A stretch of 64,000 bases of DNA, taken from the NCBI GenBank assembly GCA_009761415.1, contig QUOL01000005.1, positions 2,170,001 to 2,234,000 of the forward strand, given 5' to 3'. The position numbers were made by a program, and so were the translations under genes. This document shows, in pieces, positions 55,964 through 64,000 of the stretch (positions within the stretch are counted from its first letter, which is position 1; each line of letters starts with the position of its first letter). This stretch comes from Sarcomyxa edulis. Taxonomy: Eukaryota > Basidiomycota > Agaricomycetes > Agaricales > Mycenaceae. The notes below the pieces were generated by a model. It worked only from the letters and a program-made list of their open reading frames with translations, ran no database searches and was not told the DNA's origin.

Positions 55964-58231
55964 CTGAAGAAGGGAGAAGTGTATAAGGCTTCTTGTCTCT
56001 AGGGCAAAGCAAGTGAGACGATACGCTGCAGTACAAGGTATAGACTGCTGTGGTATGAGGAAAGAAGAGAGTACGAGCCCCACATCCATCGATATCGTTA
56101 AATACCACGCTCGGAAGACTCCGACCGACTGTGGTTCAAAACCAGACTCTGCTTAGAAAACCGACGGGACCGGTGCAATCAGATGTTCCGAGTCTAACAT
56201 CCCAGTGGTGTGAAAATAATATACTTGGGGCTAAGGGTTTGATTATTGGATCAAGACGGCTGGATACTATCGCTCAGCCAGAGATGTTTGAGCTCAACTG
56301 GTAATCCAGAGCGCCCTCTGCCAGAAGGATGAGACTTGTGTCCATAAGTCAAATGATGTACTTACCGTGTTGTCAACACGGTTTCTTCAAGGATTGCCTC
56401 CGTGACCCTGTGGCTGGCTCGCCTGCAATCGATCTCGCCGTTGATGCTTGTTGCGCGGAGAACGATTGAGAGGGTATATTATTTATCGAGTCTGCAGCGA
56501 CCCGTTTGAATGAATTACATACATGATGTTGCGAACAGTATCGACACACTGACGCGAGAACCAGACTGGTAGGGTGCGTGAAAACCACAATTAAACCAAG
56601 GAGATCCGCTGCGTTCCGCGAGGTCATGCGTTATGCACCTCACCTAAGTATCATTTTAAGCGTGGAAGTCATCCAGAGTACAAGGCAGTTGGGGCCTTCA
56701 ATGTCAAGAGACTTTCGATAGGTAGGAGGTGACAGGCGAATGGAGGTGACGGGCGAATGTCTTTTCGATTACCTGGAAGTTCGAAACGACTTGATGTCAA
56801 ATAGGTATTGGGTGATCCATGTCGACTCACAGCTGCGATCTGAGATACGTATGGGCTAGGCGGCAAGACTGGTAAGTTGCGGGACGATATTTGTCGTGAT
56901 ATGTCAATTGAACCATCGTGATTCAGTAGAGTCGAGATCTAAGTAGATTCAGAGTGAACGACGGAAGACAGATGAGAAGTTTAGGCACATAGAGTCTATG
57001 AGCCCTAGAAAGAATATGTCAGATAGAACATACCAGATAGACATCTATGCTTTCCGTTCCACGGGCAGAAATATATCTGGAGCACATGGACATCAATACT
57101 GAGAATATCGCTGTATTGAACAAGCCATGAGTTGACATGCGTTACCCACCTATGTCTATGCATGATATGATACCTGCCAATGTTGTTGGGTCGTCCGTCT
57201 GGCCTAACTTGAACTGATGCAAGCCCCGGTCACCGTCAAATGAGTGGAATGACAATTCAAAGGATCCTCGATGTTTGACATGAAACCACTGCTGATGCTC
57301 GTACTTCTGGGTCCATACGTGTATCTACCTCGCAAAGGATTGAGGTGTGATTTGGATGCAATCATTGCAATGCACTTATGCATGGCGGCCATCAGCAAAT
57401 TCGGGAAAGTCAGCTTTGCCCTTGCGGAGTTTCGGAATATCGGAGAATAATTGCCGGATTTTGGATTACTTTGTATGCTCTTGCAAGGTGGTCGCCAAAT
57501 TGTATGAAGAGTATATTGAGGACGTATGGACGGCGAGCGTTCTCAAGACTAATAAGAAATATCGTAGTCATGTATAGTCTTACATTTCTGAGAAATTATT
57601 TTATCTATGGCATCGAAAGGACACATTTACTCGCATCCTGGAATCCCTCGCGCTGACTCGTAGATGCGGCGAGGTCTTTTTCATGACAATATACCCAGTC
57701 AGAATTTCAAGATATTCATATTTCGACTGCTAGGAAGGCCTCAGGTAGACGACTAGAAGTCCCCGTAACCATTGTCTTCATCCGAGAAGTCCCCTTCATC
57801 ATCTCCACTGTGTGAGAACCAAATTCCGAAAGAGGAAATATAAGATGATCGATAGTAATACACACGAAGTTGGAGGAAATTCGAGTGGATTGAATCTGAG
57901 GAAGATCTTGAGAGAAATCGATATGGTGCAAACACTGTGTTGATTTCGCGTCTAACTACTATACAGCGGAGCAGTATTTATAGGGAGACGGATAGGAGTG
58001 CAGGGGCTTTAAGAGGAGAAGTAATAGGTAGTCGGATTGAATGTAAAAAGTAAGGCAGTGCAGATTAAAGGAGAAGAGAGAGATAATAAGGAGAAGATGA
58101 GGGGCGTACAATGGGTGATTGGACGGATGTAGGTCTCGGGACGGATGCAATGTCTCGGGAAATCCGACTATTGATAGTCAGATTATTCCCACGGACCAAG
58201 TGGCGGACCGTCGGACTAGGAAAGGAGTTCA
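55964..58231. other. Gene-poor stretch before the Plavaka transposase
   Basis: In 2.27 kb no reading frame is supportable. A small imperfect repeat (GGAGGTGACRGGCGAATG, twice) lies at about 56725-56758. A minus frame (57753-57935) ends in an acidic Gly/Asp tail, DDEGDFSDEDNGYGDF, but has no domain. The part near 58000-58231 should contain the 3' end of the Plavaka element; its terminus was not found. Confidence 0.4.
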
Positions 58232-60905
58232 TTACACACTGCTAGAGTCATCGTCACTGCCGCCGTCGTCCTCTGAGTCGACGTCGGAGTCACAACCTTC
58301 CCCAGGAGAGTCCTCGTCCATTTCATCCGCATCTGCCGATCCATCGTTGTTTTCGACATCAGTATCAGACCACGACGCTACGTCCACACTGTGGCCTACC
58401 CCACCCCCGAAATAACGCATGAACATATCTCTGTCAACAAAACTACAAAATGTCAGCCGCCCAGTCGACGGTAAAACCAAAGAACTTGATCTTACATCAT
58501 CACATAATAATTGGTCCAGTCATCCGTTGCTTTGTCTGGACGGGCAGCAGTGGGAAGACTCGTATGTAAAAGATCATCGGTGCGTCCGCCAGCAAAACAA
58601 GGGACTAGGTGACAACCCCGCAGAACGAGCGAGGGATCCAAAAACCCGAAGGCGCTATCGTCGTTGTCGGGTACAAATCCAATCTTCGGCAGTCGAGCAG
58701 CTTTGAAACCCGATCGATAATTGGGTTCCATTCCAAACCACCGTACCCAGAGGAACTCCATGTGCTGGATCGATTGGTTCCGTGAATTTGCGCCAGTGTG
58801 AACGACTTTTGCGTGAAAAATGCCGAGTACACGCGCGTACCAGTAAGGGTGTGCATTTGGGCCTGTCTCTGGGGATAAAACCATTACGTCGGCATGAGTA
58901 CGCGGGTTGATTGAATCCTGATTATGTCGCATATCGTAGGTGGTGTAATTGACACGGAGGACCTTGGTAGAATATATTCGGTTGTTGATGATTTGGACCG
59001 TGTTGCGCTCGGCTTCGGTGAATTCCTGCTCGTCTCCATCAAATTCGCGATGGAGGAGACGCGAGAGAAGGTGGTCCTTCAGTTTTGGGATGAAGTTCTA
59101 CAGCGAGAATGATGATTATATGGCAGTAGGACATAAAGATGGAGAGACTAACCTTGCCTGCAGGATCGGCACTCAGACTCTTGGCAAAGAACAGCAGATG
59201 CTGGTGGCTATTCTTGGAGTTGGATATATGGTGGTGTATGTGGACCCCAGTGTATGGGAGTGGATCGTTTTCGGAAAAACGAGAATGGCGAGCAGGGATG
59301 ACATTGGCGTGACGTCGACGGGGTGAATTTGCTGCGTCACGGGCACGACGGAGACGAGTACCGCGGCGTTCTTGTCTAGCTATTTGTCTTATAGCATTGT
59401 TCTTGTTGGTGCAGCCGTAGAGGCGTTTGACGAGCCGATGTGCAAGCTCGCCCTGTAGATGAAAGTCAGATACAACAGCAATTAATAGGTAGAGGACTTA
59501 AGCTTACGATTTGCGTAGAATATGAATCAGTGGTGCCAAAGAGACGAATTGTCCGTGCATAATCACCTAACGCATGAAATTTGTACGTTAGCAGATTGAG
59601 GAATTTGCCCTTTGCTGCGACACTTGGTGGTGGTGCGAGAGGAGGAGCCGTTGCACTTCCTCCGGTAAGGGCCGGTTCAGCGTGAGCCTCCTTGCGTTGT
59701 TTACGGCGTGCACGTCTCGCTGTCTCTCCAGGCAATTCAACGGTCGTAAAACCAGACCTTGTGGTATCTCGAAAAGATCGTAGATCACGGCCAATTGTGG
59801 TTGTTGAGGTCTCTAGTTCGGTCAAAGTCTCGTCAGTGTGCATGCGAAGTTTTGCGAGGGCATGCCAGACTGCGAGGTGGAAGAGCATAGTCATGATTTG
59901 GGAATTATATGGTGCGGGGAGAAGGTCTTCGATCACGGGTATAATACACTGTAGAAACAAGACATGCTCGATAAGACAATCATCTACAGCTAGACAGCAG
60001 TTTCGTTGAACTACATACCTGGAGGAGATCTTCAAAGTCCCGAGCTGCGAGCTTTTTCATTTCGGAGGCATTATTGGAGAATCGGCGTATGGTGTCACGC
60101 CCGAATGTAGGTACTTGCCGAAATCTGAGTTCGACATCGAAATCAGATGATTTATCGAGTTAGGCGTGAGTACATACCGAGCATTGAGTTCTGCCACAGC
60201 TTTTCCTCCAGGAACTGCTGCATACAATACACGGATGAGGTGGCTGAAGACCGCTTTCCATACGCCGAGTTCAAACTCGTGCAGCATGTCAACGACAAAC
60301 ATCCGAAAAAGATCGAATTGGAAGGGGTTGAGTCTTTCCGCAAACGCATTCTGATGAGAGTGATCAGCGATGACACAAATCAGTATAATAAGACACTCAC
60401 AATTGTTGGTACAAGCGAATCGGGCTTGAGAACACGTTCAACGGCCGTACTTCCAATAGAGAATCCACCGTTGTAAACAAAGTCACGCGCCATCTTGATT
60501 GTGTCCCATGCGTATATACGAGCTCCAGAGATCCGGGCGCGTAGGTCTGAAAGGAGCCCCATCTTGTCGACCTTTGACTTGGGCGTCAGGCAGCGTGGGC
60601 ATAGACACCCTCCTTTGTCACGGATTGTGGCTAAAAGAACTCTAAAAACGTGTAAATATCAGATACCGTGTAATATATCCGAGAAGAACACTAACTTTTC
60701 AGGATAGTCAGCCGAATAAGTAAAGATCCGGGGGTAGATTCGTCGCCATACGCCATCGAGACATTGAATAACGATTCCGTGTTCGTAAGCTTCCATGAAC
60801 TTAGGGTCTAGCATCCAGCGCCAGACTTCGTGCATAAGTTCACGGCGACAATGTGTGAGTAACGCTGTGAGGATGCCAGCATCCCCAGCCAAGGAATCGA
60901 CAACT
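58232..60905 (-). CDS. Plavaka-type DNA transposase, N-terminally truncated
   Basis: Plavaka elements are CACTA-related DNA transposons common in mushrooms. The retained part starts around LTHCRRELMHEVWRWMLD and has YPRIFTYSADYPEK, a zinc-site-like CLCPRCLTPKS, MFVVDMLHEFELGVWKAVFS and FRQVPTFGRDTIRRFSNNAS. It continues with WHALAKLRMHTDETL, PETGPNAHPYWYARVLG and FVDRDMFMRYFGGGVGH, and ends in an acidic tail. About six short introns remain spliceable and no internal stop was seen, so this part decayed little. The N-terminal half is missing: past about 60905 the sequence changes to retrotransposon-like DNA. The exact 5' limit is uncertain because the frame is open to about 60945 without an ATG. 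It is probably not autonomous now. Confidence 0.85.
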
Positions 60906-62074
60906 ATACAACAACCTACTCTTATGCGACTCCCCAGACATAGCTAACTACAGAGATACTGGTGGTATTACCACAAACGACTTACTTTTCGAATGACCGG
61001 ACACTGAAAGACACCAAGTACCCACTACTTGACGGTTCCTCCCCGAAAGCGGCCTCTTCATCCACTCACGAAACGCTAACCCGCCTTCGGTCACGTCTCA
61101 GAACGTTTTGGAATACCTGAAATCACACACGAACAACTTTTCCGAAGGAAATCTACCGCCAGAACCCAATTCCCTATCGTCGTTTCACCTGACCGAAGGC
61201 CCAATGTACTCGATCACCTCTCCGCAGCCCCCTAGATCCTTCGGACAGATCCCAAATCGTTTCAGCAGGCTCCCTTTCACCTCTAGAAGACCTCATCGAG
61301 AGATACTTCACCGATAAAACATTGCCACCAGTCGACATACCGCCAACGTGATGCTTGCTGCCCTGAGCTGTTCTTCCTATCAAATCGGACATATTCCCTT
61401 TACATTGTGATCTCAATTCACACCTTTCCATGCATCTGGACGCCTCGTTAAGACCTCCGTCCACCCTGACCAAGTGGTGCTACGGAATATTCTTCCCTCT
61501 GTGTTTATCACATGACACAGCACTTGTAAGCGAGGTATCGCCCGCTAACAAAGACACTACAGGTTTCCGCCTAGCAACCCACATCAAATTCACTCTTCTC
61601 GGACAACTTTGGCCGTCGCATCTTGGAAAAATCTATCGGAAGCTCCCCATCATCCTGCTCACTCGGACATGTTTCATCCCTTCACAAATTCACCTTGCAA
61701 CGCTTTCAGAGAACACCTCAGGCCCTAACCTTTCACACTGAGCGAGGTTCGGACACATCAAAACCAATACCGGATCTGTTTCATCATTGGAGATCTCGGG
61801 GACCTTGGGATGGCACTCGGGGTGAAGAATTAGGCAAGGACAGGGAAGGAATTCATATATAAAGTAGGATAGGACATGGAGAACGGTAGATAGAACCAGT
61901 GTGGACGAGAACCAGAGGAACATACCCGAATCGACCAACTACCCAGTTACTCTCTATAGGAATTCTATCTCTTTCTCATACTTCTGAAACCGAGACAAGG
62001 AACGATTACAGGAGTCGGTCAAAACAAGAGAAAAAGGACTTGATTCAGTCGGCAGTACCACTCCCGGAACAAAG

Positions 62075-62169
62075 GAAGCTCTCCGGAATCAGTCCAGAGC
62101 TGTCCGAAACCCTCGAAGCTCTCCGAAATCAGTTCAGAGCTGTCCGAAACCTTCGATAGCTCTCCGAAG
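62075..62169. repeat. 40-bp tandem repeat in the LTR/leader
   Basis: Unit 62075-62114 and unit 62115-62154 differ at only a few bases, and a partial third unit follows to about 62169. Each contains two related words, AGCTCTCCGRAATCAG and AGAGCTGTCCGAAACC. Such repeats in LTRs often carry promoter or enhancer elements. Confidence 0.8.
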
Positions 62170-62502
62170 ACGTTTTATAAGCCGTCCAAAGCATCGATCA
62201 GCTCTCCGAAAGCTGTCCGAGGCCTTCGTAGGTTTTCCAAGAACGAACCTATAGCTGTCCGAAGCCTCAAAACGGCCTACCGAGAACGAACCTACGAGTC
62301 CGAAGCTTACCTTACACCTAATCATCTCATACCCACCTCACCACCGTTTTACGAACACATTATCCAAACACAAGTCACTGGGCATTAGGATTTCTCACTA
62401 CGTAAAATCCCCTCCGAGAAAACGTCACCTTACCCCCTAGAGGCGAACTATAGTTAGGAAGTCTAGCACATCTACTCCTAGCACCGCAGTCCTCATCACA
62501 AC

Positions 62503-62520
62503 TGGAGCCCACCGCGAGGG
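62503..62520 (+). other. Putative primer-binding site
   Basis: TGGAGCCCACCGCGAGGG follows ACA-AC at 62498-62502. A TGG start two bases after a CA-ending LTR is the usual layout for a tRNA primer site. Which tRNA pairs with it was not determined. Confidence 0.4.
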
Positions 62521-63049
62521 GATTTAAAAGGTGTCTACTAGACGAGTTACCCGAGCCCAAACTCGTTTAGCTGAAGCAGAGCTTCAAGCCTTCTCTCAAA
62601 CTTCCCGTATACCGCATTTATCCGTCGAATATCCACAAAGCGACCTTTCCGAAGAAACGACTCCGCCCGAATCGTCACCGCTATCGGACGTACCATCAAT
62701 AAATCTTGATTGGTTGCCATCCCAAACACCTCCTTCCAACATAGATACCTCAGACGAAGAATTGCTCCCGCGTTCCGTTGAATCAGACACTATTTCAACA
62801 GAGGCCTCCCTTACGCCCTCGGAAGACTCGGTTAGCCTAGCCCAGGGAAACGAACCGTCAAACAGTTTACCAGCTGAACCCTTATCTCACCTCCAATTGG
62901 AATCTCGAATCCTATCCATCCCTTCCCGCCAAACTTCAACACAAGACCAAACGCAGACTCAGCCGCCTCCTCCGTCTCAGATACCGTTACCATCGAATCG
63001 CATAACCCCTCGAATATCCCAACCCCGAATACAGAAAAACCTTCCAACA

Positions 63050-64000
63050 ATGACGTCAAGACCACCGCCCACCCGGACCAGCAGGGACGCTCCAAAATTT
63101 GATGGTCTCGACGAATCTGTTACAAGGTATTTCGAAGACATAGACCAAGTATGCACGGCGGCTGGGAAAGCGTCGGATAAAGAGAAAATCGACATGGCTA
63201 GGTACTACCTTGGGGCGGAAGACGAATCGCTTTGGAAGGTGGTTACCGCGAAAGACTGGGACGCCTTCAAATCCGAAGTCCGGAAGCTTTATCCCGGATC
63301 AGACGAGAAAAAGAAATATACGCTCAATGATCTAGAGGTCTTGCTTGCAAAAGAAGCAGCAATACCGATTAACACCAAATCGGACTTTGGAAAATACCAT
63401 CGTTCTTTCACCAGGATATCGCATCATCTCAAAGACCAGAACAAGATCTCTGCGAAAGAAGAGAATCGCCTTTACGTAAAAGGACTCCACCCGCAGTTCC
63501 TGGTCCAGCTAATGGCCCGACTAAAAATCAAGAAGCCCGACCAGGAACTCGACGAACCATATATGATCGATGACCTCTACAAGGAAGGCCAACATATCCT
63601 AGGAGGACAGGTTCTTTACAGCGGAACACAGACGACCGGAATGGATCCGGTAGTTAAACAAGAAATAGACGAAATGTCGAGGGAAATAAAGGCGCTTAAT
63701 AGGGAGTTAGCAGCAAGCATGAGTACGTTGGCAGCCACGTTATCAAACATGGGGGCAAACCAGGCCATGTCGTACAATAACCGTTACCAAGGCTATGTCC
63801 CGGCGCAGGGAAGGGCACCTAACCCATTCCTCGATCGATCCCCTGTCCGAAGAACTCAAAACGGTCCAGGAAACGGCTCGGTTTGTGCGTTCTGTTCGGA
63901 CACGTCTCACTTCATTCGAGACTGTCCGAAGGTCGCCGAATTTATCAGAGATGGGAAATGCATGCGAAACATGAACGGAAAAGTCGTACTTCCGAACGGA
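63050..64000 (+). CDS. Retrotransposon Gag polyprotein, partial (runs off the end)
   Basis: This is a structural protein that packages element RNA. From the first in-frame ATG at 63050 (MTSRPPPTRTSRDAPKFDG) the sequence has a retrotransposon-gag-like helical capsid region (RYFEDIDQVCTAAGKASD, DMARYYLGAEDESLWK). A coiled segment follows (EIDEMSREIKALNRELAA), then a CCHC zinc knuckle, CAFCSDTSHFIRDC. No stop occurs before the window ends. The same frame is open upstream to 62528 without an ATG and encodes a Ser/Pro/Thr/Gln-rich stretch of about 170 codons, which may be coding through a non-ATG or spliced start. No lesion was seen, so the element may be young. The pol gene should follow. Confidence 0.85.
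   Translation, partial: MTSRPPPTRTSRDAPKFDGLDESVTRYFEDIDQVCTAAGKASDKEKIDMARYYLGAEDESLWKVVTAKDWDAFKSEVRKLYPGSDEKKKYTLNDLEVLLAKEAAIPINTKSDFGKYHRSFTRISHHLKDQNKISAKEENRLYVKGLHPQFLVQLMARLKIKKPDQELDEPYMIDDLYKEGQHILGGQVLYSGTQTTGMDPVVKQEIDEMSREIKALNRELAASMSTLAATLSNMGANQAMSYNNRYQGYVPAQGRAPNPFLDRSPVRRTQNGPGNGSVCAFCSDTSHFIRDCPKVAEFIRDGKCMRNMNGKVVLPNG

Larger units (their letters stand above)
60946..64000 (+). mobile_element. LTR retrotransposon, Gypsy-like, 5' part (continues past window)
   Basis: The block consists of a non-coding LTR/leader of about 1.5 kb rich in TCCGAA words, a putative primer-binding site at 62503-62520, and a gag frame running off the window end. The left edge is uncertain: it is set where Plavaka coding similarity stops. 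The second LTR, pol and the target duplication must lie beyond 64000, so the LTR length cannot be measured. The element seems to have inserted into, or next to, the Plavaka transposase. Confidence 0.7.

Noticed and set aside
56130..56160. GGTTCAAAACC resembles a Pol III B box
   Set aside because: No D-arm or acceptor stem could be built around it.
57753..57935. Acidic C-terminal-like peptide before the Plavaka element
   Set aside because: It is a short isolated frame without upstream exons or a domain.
1..64000. CRISPR arrays, operons, riboswitches or phage genes
   Set aside because: None is seen. Short spliceosomal introns throughout show a eukaryotic nuclear sequence.

Overview
This window is nuclear DNA of a basidiomycete fungus, most likely an agaricomycete. 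Genes lie on both strands and are split by many short introns of about 45-70 nt with GT-AG ends. The protein families are typical of mushroom-forming fungi: a CAP10/GT90 glycosyltransferase, an APH-fold kinase, a protein like fungal DUF6914, a Plavaka-type transposase and a Gypsy-like LTR retrotransposon. No bacterial signatures such as operons or Shine-Dalgarno sites are present.

Layout, left to right. Positions 1-2129 hold no gene, only a 364-bp inverted-repeat MITE. An Argonaute gene (minus) fills 2130-5776 and keeps the slicer residues. A hAT-like non-autonomous transposon (7164-8052) with a perfect 8-bp target duplication sits in the gap before a ketopantoate-reductase-family gene (plus, 8383-9972), which carries an exact in-frame 54-bp tandem duplication. 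Then follow an HCS1/IGHMBP2-type helicase (minus), an M20 amidohydrolase (minus), an unknown helical protein (plus), a vacuolar-type serine carboxypeptidase (minus), an F-box-like protein (plus), a TPT-family nucleotide-sugar transporter (minus), an acidic RING E3 with SUMO-interacting motifs (plus), an AAA-like P-loop ATPase (minus), a small membrane protein (plus), a degenerate 2OG-dioxygenase-like protein (minus), a GT90 glycosyltransferase (minus), an AMSH-type JAMM deubiquitinase (plus) and an inositol/sugar MFS transporter (plus).

From 46 kb on, the window becomes more accessory. It holds two diverged copies of a small fungal family in opposite orientation (46201-46773 and 55378-55963), a cytochrome P450 pseudogene with several lesions, a large FHA protein with AT-hooks and Ki-67-like repeats, and an APH-fold kinase. 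The right end is transposon-derived: the C-terminal part of a Plavaka transposase (58232-60905, minus) abuts the leader and gag of an LTR retrotransposon that continues past 64000.

Most genes are independent housekeeping functions and there is no evident metabolic cluster. Three themes are worth following: genome defence (Argonaute beside several mobile elements), ubiquitin/SUMO signalling (RING-SIM protein, AMSH, F-box protein), and a candidate fungal relative of the chromosome-periphery protein Ki-67. All gene models come from reading splice sites by eye. Outer coordinates are firmer than internal exon edges, and family names are from recall, not searches.
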